A DNA stretch of 64,000 bases from NCBI GenBank assembly GCA_947477885.1, contig CANJUD010000001.1, forward strand, positions 358,632 through 422,631. The letters run 5' to 3'. Each line of letters opens with the position of its first letter. Position 1 is the first letter of the stretch. A program made the translations under genes and the position numbers. The DNA is from Bacteroidota bacterium (GTDB lineage: Bacteria; Bacteroidota; Bacteroidia; UKL13-3). The notes under the pieces are model-generated. The model was not told the DNA's origin, ran no database searches, and saw only the letters and a list, made by a program, of their open reading frames with translations. Below, in pieces: positions 45,426-53,911 of this stretch.

Positions 45426-46447
45426 TTCGCCACAACCATGTGTATGTAAATGGGTAATGTTGCATAAAAGCTACTACTATTAGCACCAGGAATTATTTTT
45501 CCATTTCTGTACCATTGATAATTACCATATACTGTATTATTGCTTGGGAATGGGTTGGGAGTTAAAGTAGCAGGCAAGGAATTGCTGCTAGTTGCAATGG
45601 GCAAGTCTTTTTTAAACACAACCGTAATAACAGCCGAGGTGCATCTGGCATTTGAAAAAACATCGGTGCATACATAGTAATAGTAATATCCTTGTGTTGC
45701 CGATGAAGTCGATGAAGAAACATTTATACTATTTGTCGGATTCCCGTTATTTAATATAGCTCCATTGTTACCACTTGCATCACATCGGTACCATGTAACA
45801 CTATATCCACTGGCAGGCACAAAACTTAGATTATATGAAGCGTTACAGGTACTATAAGTTGGCGTATTGCTGCTGCACTGGTTGTTGGGGGCATTATAGG
45901 AAAGTATGTTAGAGGTAAGCGTATTGTTGCAAGAGTTTGTTGCCCTTAAGGTGTATGCCCCTGAGGTGCTTGGCATATAGGTGCTTGATGTAGCACCTGC
46001 TATTATAACGTTGTTCTTGTACCACTGGTAATTTGTATATACTATACTGCTAGTGTTGCTAATACTATATATGGGCGGGTTCAGGTTGTTGGACACTATC
46101 TTTAGCTCATAGATGACCTTTACAGTTTTCACCCCCGAAGTGCAGGTAAGATAAGGAATGACTGGCCGGTGCCCCTCCTCTATATAATAGTGTGTCTCAT
46201 CATTGATGGTCTGCGTGGGTGTTACGGTTAAGTAATTGGTGGGCAGCCCATTGTTTAATGGTACGCGGTTGCCGCCCAACGCATCAGTCTCAAACCAGAT
46301 ATATTCCCACGGAACAAAATTGGTAGAATTGGGTATTTGAGAACTGTTACAGGTTTCGGTAACGGAAGCGGCGGAACAATATTGCCCCTTCACTTTCTCA
46401 AAAGGCATCTGTGCAAAAAGCATCAATAGCGTAAAAGAAAATAACAA
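45422..46447 (-). CDS. Surface protein N-terminal part with Ig-like repeats (probably frameshifted)
   Basis: A 341-codon frame starting at TTG (46447) inside a signal-peptide-like stretch ending VKGQ. Ig-like repeats carry YQWYKNNVIIAGATSSTYMP and YQWYRNGKIIPGANSSSFY, and the ORF ends abruptly at HMVVAK. The real start is probably the ATG at 46526. That ATG is out of frame because of a C8 tract (G8 on the plus strand, 46499-46506); with seven C the protein would read MENKKLDPPSKF and continue into this frame. With the ORF at 44082-45425 it appears to be one gene with two frame breaks: phase variation, decay or sequencing error. Confidence 0.75.
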   Translation of the reverse strand: MLFSFTLLMLFAQMPFEKVKGQYCSAASVTETCNSSQIPNSTNFVPWEYIWFETDALGGNRVPLNNGLPTNYLTVTPTQTINDETHYYIEEGHRPVIPYLTCTSGVKTVKVIYELKIVSNNLNPPIYSISNTSSIVYTNYQWYKNNVIIAGATSSTYMPSTSGAYTLRATNSCNNTLTSNILSYNAPNNQCSSNTPTYSTCNASYNLSFVPASGYSVTWYRCDASGNNGAILNNGNPTNSINVSSSTSSATQGYYYYYVCTDVFSNARCTSAVITVVFKKDLPIATSSNSLPATLTPNPFPSNNTVYGNYQWYRNGKIIPGANSSSFYATLPIYIHMVVAK

Positions 46448-46498
46448 CCTCCCAAACCTATAACAGGTTGGTTTTTTTGTTTTTAATAAAAATTTTGA

Positions 46499-46506
46499 GG
46501 GGGGGG
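46499..46506. repeat. G8/C8 homopolymer at the 5' end of a surface-protein gene
   Basis: Eight consecutive G on the plus strand (C on the coding strand), 18 bases downstream of the candidate ATG at 46526-46524. An A7 tract follows on the coding strand (T7 at about 46472-46478). A one-base contraction of the C tract joins the ATG with the signal-peptide frame. Confidence 0.7.
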
Positions 46507-46526
46507 TCTAACTTCTTGTTTTCCAT

Positions 46527-46907
46527 TATGTTATAAATTATTGTTTTAATATAAATTATAATAAGGCAAATATAATAGTTTTCATTATTATATTTATCTT
46601 AACGTCATCAAATGAAAGTATAAAAACCAACAACAAAAAATTTATTTTAAATACTAGGGACTTCCCTAGGTATAATAATTGGACTAAAAACAGAAACACA
46701 GGAAACATTATTGAGGTGGTTTTGTTTCCACTGTATATATTTGCAAGCCCGCAATATCAAGGGGTACAGCATTGGCATATATATAATATCTTGATTGTCA
46801 ATATAAATTATCGAAAAATGGATGGGTTTAAAAATTTTACATTTCGCTTACTTGTAAATACGGTTCGCATAAATACACAAAATTACAAAAGCCATTTATA
46901 AATTTTT
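46527..46907. other. Divergent spacer with a small dyad
   Basis: This 381-bp AT-rich spacer lies between the surface gene (-) and the TetR gene (+). CTAGGGA (46654-46660) and TCCCTAG (46663-46669) form a 7-bp dyad with a 2-base loop; it may be a regulator site or a repeat. A 61-codon plus ORF at 46716 is unconvincing. Confidence 0.5.
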
Positions 46908-47531
46908 TTGCCCCACGTTTTGGAAAAAGATACAAAAAATAAAATACTGGAAGGAGCTGAATCCATCTTCATGAAACTGGGAGTTAAAAGCACCACCATG
47001 GATGATGTGAGCCGCGAATTGGGCATCAGCAAAAAAACTTTATACCAATATTTTTCTGACAAATCTGATTTGGTAAAACAAACCGTCGACCGCACTTTCA
47101 ATTGTGAAGAAGCCTATTTCAGCAATTTACATTCTGAAAAGAAGAACCCGATAGATGAGGTACTTTGCATAGTAAAACGGGTGAACCAAACCATGCGGAA
47201 TGTGAACCCAATGACTATTAATGATCTTAAAAAGTACTATCATGAAAGTTGGAAAAGATTTGATGAACACAAGCGGAATTTTATCGCAAAAATGGTAAAA
47301 GCAAATTTAGATAATGGCGTGCAAGAAGGATATTATAGAAATGATATCAATACAGAAATTATTTGCCGCTTATATGTTGAGATGATTGGGCTTATGGTTA
47401 ACAATGAATTATTCCCCGACCATGAATATAGCTTTCATGATCTATATCACGAATTTATCACCTATCACTTGAGAGGTGTTTGCACGCCCAAAGGAATTAA
47501 ATATTTAGAAAATAAAATTACATCGTTATGA
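46908..47531 (+). CDS. TetR/AcrR family transcriptional regulator
   Basis: A 207-residue regulator. The N-terminal helix-turn-helix is ILEGAESIFMKLGVKSTTMDD followed by VSRELGISKKTLYQYFSDKSDLV (residues 13-57). The C-terminal ligand domain is divergent. TTG starts at 46908 and 46920 are both possible; the latter gives MEKDTKNKIL. It overlaps tolC by the ATGA at 47528 and heads the efflux operon, so it probably represses or tunes that operon in response to an efflux substrate. Confidence 0.92.
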   Translation: MPHVLEKDTKNKILEGAESIFMKLGVKSTTMDDVSRELGISKKTLYQYFSDKSDLVKQTVDRTFNCEEAYFSNLHSEKKNPIDEVLCIVKRVNQTMRNVNPMTINDLKKYYHESWKRFDEHKRNFIAKMVKANLDNGVQEGYYRNDINTEIICRLYVEMIGLMVNNELFPDHEYSFHDLYHEFITYHLRGVCTPKGIKYLENKITSL

Positions 47532-48868
47532 AAAAACTGCTCCTATTAGGATTAGCCTACTTATCGCTAAACGCCGCCATGGCGCAGGCAACTGAAGAAA
47601 ATTTCTCGTTGCAACAAGCTATCGACTACGGCAAGAAAAATAGCCCAACTATATTAAACAGTAAACTTGATGCTGACAAATCGAAAGAACAAGTAAAAGA
47701 GATATTATCTGTTGGGCTCCCACAAATAAATGGAAGTGTGCAATGGAATGATTTTTTGAAATTGCCCGCCAGTTTTTTACCTGGAACAATTGTAGGCAGG
47801 CCTGCCAATGAATATGTGAAACTTACTTTTGGTACCACACATCAAATTACAGCAGCTATACAAGCCACCCAATTAATATTTGATGGGTCATATATAGTGG
47901 GCTTAAAAGCAGCTAAAGAAGTGGCCATTTTATCGAAGCAGATTGTTGCAAAAAGTGAGATTGATATTGAATCAAATATTACCAAAGCATATTATGCTGC
48001 ATTGATATTGGGAGAAAATATTAAACTTGTAAATGAAAATCTAACAAGGATTGAAAAACTGCTTTTTGAAATGAAGCAAATGAATAAAAATGGATTTGTA
48101 GAATCGCTGGATGTAGACAGGCTAGAGCTCACACTTTCTAACCTTCAAATAGCCAAAGCAAATTTAGAAAACTCGAAAGAAATTTCCTATAAAGCTATCA
48201 AATTGCAGATGGGTTACGATGTATCAAAACCTATAATACTTACTGATAATTTAGAAAAACTATATACTAGCGATATCGGCGATATGGGTGCTGCAGATTT
48301 TAATATACAGGGCAGGATAGAATATAAGTTACTGCGAGAGCAACAAGCATTATATAAATTGGATAAGCAACGTTATCAATATGGTTATCTTCCCAACTTG
48401 GTTTTAATTGGCTCGGTGCAAAGTGCATTAAACCGTAACAATGATAACTTGTTTAAATCAACACCACAACTGCCTTGGGTACCCTCTGCATTAATAGGAC
48501 TTCGCTTGGGCGTTCCCATTTTTGATGGTTTTCAAAAGCAAAGCAAAATTGCCCAAGCCAATATACAATTGCGAAGATTACAAAATGATTCTGCAAATCT
48601 TTCCAATGCATTAAACCTTGAATATTTTGCTGCAAAAAGCAAATATCAAAACGCATTAAAAATGCTCGAATTACAAAAAAGAAGCAGAGACTTATCTGAA
48701 AAAATATATAATACTACTTCTATTAAATACAAAGAAGGTGTTTCAAATAGCATAGAATTACAAACAGCCGACAACGATTTTAAAACAGCCCAAACAAGCT
48801 ACCTAAATGCAATATATGAATTACTCACTGCAAAATCAGATTTGAAAAAAGCAATGGGAGGGAGATAA
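47528..48868 (+). CDS. TolC family outer-membrane efflux protein
   Basis: A 446-residue protein with a signal peptide (KKLLLLGLAYLSLNAAMAQ) and two TolC repeats of coiled-coil/strand type: FSLQQAIDYGKKNSPTILNSKLDADKSK and LYKLDKQRYQYGYLPNLVLIGS, with TSIKYKEGVSNSIELQTADNDFKTAQ near the end. It forms the outer-membrane channel of the tripartite pump encoded next to it, and overlaps the tetR stop by four bases. Confidence 0.95.
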   Translation: MKKLLLLGLAYLSLNAAMAQATEENFSLQQAIDYGKKNSPTILNSKLDADKSKEQVKEILSVGLPQINGSVQWNDFLKLPASFLPGTIVGRPANEYVKLTFGTTHQITAAIQATQLIFDGSYIVGLKAAKEVAILSKQIVAKSEIDIESNITKAYYAALILGENIKLVNENLTRIEKLLFEMKQMNKNGFVESLDVDRLELTLSNLQIAKANLENSKEISYKAIKLQMGYDVSKPIILTDNLEKLYTSDIGDMGAADFNIQGRIEYKLLREQQALYKLDKQRYQYGYLPNLVLIGSVQSALNRNNDNLFKSTPQLPWVPSALIGLRLGVPIFDGFQKQSKIAQANIQLRRLQNDSANLSNALNLEYFAAKSKYQNALKMLELQKRSRDLSEKIYNTTSIKYKEGVSNSIELQTADNDFKTAQTSYLNAIYELLTAKSDLKKAMGGR

Positions 48869-48974
48869 CACTTCGACTATCGCTCAGTGCAGGCTGCTCA
48901 GTGCGAAAATGAAAAATATAACTATGTAATTAAAATATAAATTTAGCAAAACAAAACAATAAATAAAACACAAA

Positions 48975-50111
48975 ATGAAAAATATATCTTTACTAACCAT
49001 TTCAATTATTATACTAAGCATTGTTGCTAGTTGTGGAGGTGGTAAAACAACATTAGACCAAAAAAAGGCCTCACTTGATAGTTTGCTTAAAGTGCAAAAA
49101 AAGGTTGCTGATGATATTTTAAAAATGCAAAAAGAAATTGCTTTATTAGACACTACACAAAAGGATGATAAATCGCGTTTGATTTCTGTTACAAAACTTG
49201 AAAATATTGAGTTCAGACATTATCTTGAAATACATGGCAGGGTTGATGCCGATGAGAATGTAACCATTACATCAAAAGCTCTAGGAACTATTACTGCAGT
49301 ATATGTAAAAGTGGGAGATTTAGTAAGCAAAGGGCAAGTGCTTGCTCAAGAAGATGATCAAAATCTTCGCTCAAGTTTAGCTGAATTAAATAACAGATTA
49401 GACTTAGCCACAACCGTATATCAAAGACAAAAGAATTTGTGGGATCAAAAGATAGGAAGCGAGATCGCTTTTTTACAGGCAAAAAACAATAAAGAGGCTC
49501 TAGAAAAAAGCAAAGCTACTTTAAATGAAAATCTCGAATCTTTCAAAATAAAATCATTGGTGAATGGTGTGGTTGATGACGTGTTTGCCAAAGTTGGACA
49601 GCTTGCATCACCTGGTGTGCCCGCATTTCGCGTGGTAAATAATTCTAAGCTTAAAGTAAAAGCTGATGTGGCTGAAACTTATTCAGGCAAAATAAAACAA
49701 GGCAATACCGTAATGATTGCTTTCCCAGATATCAATCAAGAAACACAATCAACTGTATCATACTGTGGTAAAGTAATTAATCCTATGTCACGCACATTTA
49801 ATGTTGAGTGCACCCTAAGTGGAGATATGGCAAATTACCAACCCAATATGGTTGCCATTTTAAAAATTATTGATTATGAAAATCCCAAAACTTTAGTTAT
49901 ACCGATCAATACTATACAAAATGGAGAAGCAGGTTCTTATGTATTTGTAGCTGTTCATGAAGGTAAGAAAACAGTCGCCAAGAAACGTATTGTAACTGTT
50001 GGTACAAACTATAATGGTAAAATTGAAGTAAAATCAGGCCTGCAACCTGGTGATGAATTAATTACTACCGGCTATCAGGATTTGAATGATGGAGAGGAAG
50101 TAAAACTCTAG
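48975..50111 (+). CDS. RND efflux periplasmic adaptor (membrane fusion protein)
   Basis: A 378-residue lipoprotein: signal IIILSIVASC with lipobox Cys at about residue 20. A coiled-coil region sits at 25-55. The biotinyl-lipoyl-like domain is split around a helical hairpin (TAVYVKVGDLVSKGQVLAQED, then LESFKIKSLVNGVVDDVFAKVGQLASPG). A beta-barrel domain follows (LKVKADVAETYSGKIKQGNTV). It links the RND pump to TolC. A 106-base gap separates it from tolC and contains a degenerate CTTCGAC...GCTCAGTG repeat. Confidence 0.95.
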   Translation: MKNISLLTISIIILSIVASCGGGKTTLDQKKASLDSLLKVQKKVADDILKMQKEIALLDTTQKDDKSRLISVTKLENIEFRHYLEIHGRVDADENVTITSKALGTITAVYVKVGDLVSKGQVLAQEDDQNLRSSLAELNNRLDLATTVYQRQKNLWDQKIGSEIAFLQAKNNKEALEKSKATLNENLESFKIKSLVNGVVDDVFAKVGQLASPGVPAFRVVNNSKLKVKADVAETYSGKIKQGNTVMIAFPDINQETQSTVSYCGKVINPMSRTFNVECTLSGDMANYQPNMVAILKIIDYENPKTLVIPINTIQNGEAGSYVFVAVHEGKKTVAKKRIVTVGTNYNGKIEVKSGLQPGDELITTGYQDLNDGEEVKL

Positions 50112-50241
50112 TATAATGATAAATTATTAATGGTTAATTATAAATATTCACTCATCACTTATAATACATTTAATTTTTAAATATATACAAAAACTATATC
50201 ATATATACATATTTTAATAGCTGATTTAAGCATATCATAAA

Positions 50242-53200
50242 ATGAAAGATTTAACAAAAGAATTTAAACCCACCAGCTGGAGTATAGACAACAAAACAAC
50301 CATATTTGTAATTGCTGCTATATTAACAATTACTGGTATTATGTCCTATATAGGTTTGCCCAAGGAAAAGTTTCCTGACATTGTGGTACCAACCATCTCG
50401 GTGCAAACAATTTTCCCTGGAACATCGCCATCGGATATCGAGAATTTGATAACAAAACCCATTGAGAAAAAACTAAAAGCTATTAATGGTGTAAAAAAAT
50501 TAACCAGTACTTCCATTCAGAATGTATCTATTATAATAGTTGAATTTAATACCGATAAAAAACCTGATGAGTGCAAACGAAAAGTAAAAGAAGCAGTAGA
50601 TTTAGCAGTTCAAGATTTACCCAATGACCCAGCTCGAAAAGAACCATTTGTTAAAGAATTCGACTTTAGCGAACAGCCTATTATGAACGTAAACTTGGCA
50701 GGTAATTTCGATTTGAATAAACTAAAAAAATATGCCGACCAAATTAAAAATCGTGTGGAATCACTACCACAAATTACCCGCGTAGATATTATAGGAGCGT
50801 TGGACAGAGAGATTCATATTAATATGGATTTGAGCCGTATGCAAGCTGCCAATGTTACGATGACCGATATAGAAAATGCAATTCGTTTTGAGAATACAAC
50901 TGTGCCTTCTGGTAATTTAAAAATGGACGAATTAAATCGTTCTATTAGTGTTAAAGGGCAATTTGTGGATCCCAAACAAATGGAAAATATTATTATACGT
51001 TCCATGAGTGGTGCTACTATATATTTAAAAGACATTGCCAATGTAGAAGACACCTATAAAGAACGAGAAAGCTATGCAAGATTAGAAGGAAAAAATGTAG
51101 TTACCATCAATGTAATAAAGAAAGCTGGAGAGAATCTAATACAATCAAGTGATACTATTCGTGGTATTGTGAAGTATTTGCAAGAAAAAGAATTTCCCAA
51201 GGAACTAGAAGTAAGTATTACGGGTGACCAATCGAGCCAAACTCGTGTAACACTGCACGATTTGATTAATACAATTGTAATCGGATTTATATTGGTAACT
51301 CTTATATTAATGTTCTTTATGGGAGCAACCAATGCTATATTTGTTGGACTCTCTGTTCCATTATCATGCTTTATTGCATTCTTAGTTTTTCCAAGTATTG
51401 GATTCTCATTAAATATGATTGTACTGTTTGCATTTTTATTGGCACTAGGTATCGTTGTAGATGATGCAATTGTTGTTATCGAAAATACACATAGAATATT
51501 CGACAATGGAAAAGTACCTATTGTAAAAGCTGCAAAATATGCCGCAGGCGAAGTATTTGTTCCAGTACTTGCAGGTACACTTACCATGCTTGCACCCTTT
51601 ATTCCGCTGGCGTTCTGGACGGGTATTATAGGGAAATTTATGTTCTATTTACCTATAACATTAATTGTAACACTGCTTGCTTCTTTGGTGGTTGCTTATA
51701 TATTCAATCCAGTATTTGCGGTGCAGTTTATGAAAGCACATGGCGAACAACATATCGACAAAGTTAAGCGTAAGAAAAACCGCAGATGGGGTTTAATCAT
51801 GTTTGCCGCTCTTGCATTTATAGGATATATACAAGGTAATTTCTTTATGGGTAACCTCATGGTTGTTATATATCTTTTGGTATTATTCCACCGTTATGTA
51901 TTAGAAAGTATTATAAAGAAATTCCAAGAAAAAACTTGGCCCAGAGTTGTGAATAGTTATGAAAGACTGCTCACTGTTGCATTAAAGAACAAACGCCCGA
52001 GATGGTTACTCCTTGGTACTTTGGGACTCCTAATTGTATCATTTATGTTGGTGGGTGCTGCTGGATTAAAAGTCGTTTTCTTCCCCAAAGGACAACCCAA
52101 TTTTGTGAATGTATTTATTAATACACCCGTAGGAAGTGATGTTACCTATACTGATTCATTAACCCGATTAATTGAGAAGCGTGTGATGAAAGTTGTGGGC
52201 GATGAAATTAATGAAGGTGGTATCGTTGAATCTGTGATATCAAATGTTGCTATTGGTGCCAATGACCCAGGAGACCCCGACCAATCGCCAGGTTCGCATA
52301 AGGCAAGAGTATCAATTGCATTTGTAGAATTTGCAAAACGTAATGGCAAATCCACTTCCGATTATTTAGATAAAGTACGTAGCGAAATAAAAGGAATTCC
52401 CGGTGTAGAAATTACTGTTGACCAAGAAAAAGCAGGACCGCCAACAGGTAAACCTATTAGTATAGAAATAATGGGTGACGATTTGAAAGAACTTACTGCC
52501 ACAGGTCGCAGCTTGAAAAAATATTTAGACTCGTGCAAAATTGGTGGTGTGGAAGAATTGAAAAGTGACCTGAATAGTAATAAACCCGAAATACTTATTG
52601 AAGTAGATCGCGACCGTGCATTGCGTGAAGGATTATATACCGGGCAAGTAGGAAATGAAATACGAAAAGCCCTTGCAGGCCAAGAGATTTCAAAGTTCCG
52701 TGATGAGAATGATGACTACCCAATTGTATTACGTTTGAAAGAAGGTGACCGTAATAATTTAGATGATATGCTCAATATGAAAATTACCTATCGTGATATG
52801 AATATGCAAGGTGCTATCAGACAAGTTCCATTAGCAGCAATTGCAAAAATAAAATATACAAATAGCTATGGTGCGATACATCGCAAAAACCAAAACCGTA
52901 TAGTTACATTGGGCAGTAATGTTTTAAATGGATATAACCCCAATGAAGTGGTAGCGGTAGTAAAAGCAAAGTTAGCATCATTTAAGGTACCAAGTAACAT
53001 TATAGTACAATTTGGTGGTGAGCAAGAGCAACAAAAAGAAACAGGTTCATTCCTCGGAAGAGCGATGCTTATATCGCTGGGATTAATATTTTTAATATTG
53101 GTTTCACAATTTAACTCGGTAACAAAACCACTTATTATATTATCTGAAATTCTATTTTCTATTATAGGTGTATTGTTAGGATTTGTTATATTCCACATGG

Positions 53201-53661
53201 ATATATCTATTATCATGACAGGTATCGGAATAGTAGCATTGGCAGGTATTGTCGTCCGAAATGGAATTCTGCTGGTGGAGTTTGCCGATATGCTGATGGC
53301 ACAAGGATGGGAACTAAAAGCCGCTGTAATTGAAGCCGGAAAAACACGTATGACTCCAGTATTATTAACTGCATCTGCTACTATACTTGGATTAATGCCA
53401 CTAGCCGTCGGACTTAATATAGATTTCTATACATTGTTCTCAAATGGCAATCCGCATATATTCTTTGGCGGTGACTCCGTAGCATTCTGGGGGCCATTAT
53501 CATGGACGATGATATTCGGACTTGGCTTTGCAACTTTCTTAACACTTATATTAGTTCCTGCCATGTATTTAATTAACGAACGTGTTCGTGAAAAAATTAT
53601 GGGAAGGCCGAGGATGTGGGGGAATGAAGAAGAGGCAGTGGTTGCTCAAGTAGAAGCATGA
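50242..53661 (+). CDS. RND efflux transporter permease
   Basis: A 1,139-residue inner-membrane pump with the 12-TM RND layout and two large periplasmic loops. The N-terminus has LPKEKFPDIVVPTISVQTIFPG followed by TSPSDIENLITKPIEKKL. TM4 carries the proton-relay aspartates in LALGIVVDDAIVVIENTHR; TM10-12 has GIVALAGIVVRNGILLVEFAD and TRMTPVLLTASATILGLMPLA. It is longer than AcrB because of extra cytoplasmic and TM segments around residues 510-600, as in several Bacteroidota members. Substrate is unknown. A terminator follows. Confidence 0.95.
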   Translation: MKDLTKEFKPTSWSIDNKTTIFVIAAILTITGIMSYIGLPKEKFPDIVVPTISVQTIFPGTSPSDIENLITKPIEKKLKAINGVKKLTSTSIQNVSIIIVEFNTDKKPDECKRKVKEAVDLAVQDLPNDPARKEPFVKEFDFSEQPIMNVNLAGNFDLNKLKKYADQIKNRVESLPQITRVDIIGALDREIHINMDLSRMQAANVTMTDIENAIRFENTTVPSGNLKMDELNRSISVKGQFVDPKQMENIIIRSMSGATIYLKDIANVEDTYKERESYARLEGKNVVTINVIKKAGENLIQSSDTIRGIVKYLQEKEFPKELEVSITGDQSSQTRVTLHDLINTIVIGFILVTLILMFFMGATNAIFVGLSVPLSCFIAFLVFPSIGFSLNMIVLFAFLLALGIVVDDAIVVIENTHRIFDNGKVPIVKAAKYAAGEVFVPVLAGTLTMLAPFIPLAFWTGIIGKFMFYLPITLIVTLLASLVVAYIFNPVFAVQFMKAHGEQHIDKVKRKKNRRWGLIMFAALAFIGYIQGNFFMGNLMVVIYLLVLFHRYVLESIIKKFQEKTWPRVVNSYERLLTVALKNKRPRWLLLGTLGLLIVSFMLVGAAGLKVVFFPKGQPNFVNVFINTPVGSDVTYTDSLTRLIEKRVMKVVGDEINEGGIVESVISNVAIGANDPGDPDQSPGSHKARVSIAFVEFAKRNGKSTSDYLDKVRSEIKGIPGVEITVDQEKAGPPTGKPISIEIMGDDLKELTATGRSLKKYLDSCKIGGVEELKSDLNSNKPEILIEVDRDRALREGLYTGQVGNEIRKALAGQEISKFRDENDDYPIVLRLKEGDRNNLDDMLNMKITYRDMNMQGAIRQVPLAAIAKIKYTNSYGAIHRKNQNRIVTLGSNVLNGYNPNEVVAVVKAKLASFKVPSNIIVQFGGEQEQQKETGSFLGRAMLISLGLIFLILVSQFNSVTKPLIILSEILFSIIGVLLGFVIFHMDISIIMTGIGIVALAGIVVRNGILLVEFADMLMAQGWELKAAVIEAGKTRMTPVLLTASATILGLMPLAVGLNIDFYTLFSNGNPHIFFGGDSVAFWGPLSWTMIFGLGFATFLTLILVPAMYLINERVREKIMGRPRMWGNEEEAVVAQVEA

Positions 53662-53666
53662 TGAAT

Positions 53667-53743
53667 AGTGGACAGTAATCAGTAGTCAGTAATTAGTGCC
53701 ATGGCGTCCGCAACTGACCACTGTTTACTGACTACTGTCCACT
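53667..53743. repeat. 77-bp element with 11-base terminal inverted repeats (AGTCAGT family)
   Basis: AGTGGACAGTA (53667-53677) and TACTGTCCACT (53733-53743) are perfect complements. Between them are direct and inverted AGTCAGTA/TGACTACT units and a GC-richer centre. The shorter relatives at 18924 and 21396 suggest a dispersed family. Confidence 0.65.
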
Positions 53744-53763
53744 AGAAATATATTATATAAACT

Positions 53764-53803
53764 AAAAGCCGTTGAACTGTTATAAGTTGAGCGGCTTTTT
53801 TTT
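53764..53803 (+). terminator. Terminator of the efflux operon
   Basis: AAAAGCCGTTGAAC and GTTGAGCGGCTTTT pair with a short mismatch around a loop, followed by eight T. It lies 100 bases after the RND stop. Confidence 0.85.
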
Positions 53804-53818
53804 GCAAGTTTTGTCAGT

Positions 53819-53878
53819 CTGAGTTCATCGAAGACGGTTTGAGAGTATTCCAGTTTGTCTACCCTTCGATAAACTCAG
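53819..53878. repeat. CTGAGTTCATCGAAG inverted repeat
   Basis: CTGAGTTCATCGAAG (53819-53833) and CTTCGATAAACTCAG (53864-53878) are complementary at 14 of 15 positions. GATGACAAA follows, as at 10603, with a partial second copy ACTCAGGGTGACAAA. It is a diverged member of the 10553 family. Confidence 0.7.
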
Positions 53879-53911
53879 GATGACAAACAAACTCAGGGTG
53901 ACAAACAATTA

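Noticed and set aside
46716-46901. A 61-codon plus-strand ORF before the TetR gene
   Set aside because: No recognisable motif or promoter link, and it ends just before the regulator start; AT-rich chance ORF is more likely.
46908-53661. Idea that the TetR-TolC-MFP-RND cluster is a new transport system
   Set aside because: All four parts match the standard tripartite efflux operon layout common in Bacteroidota.
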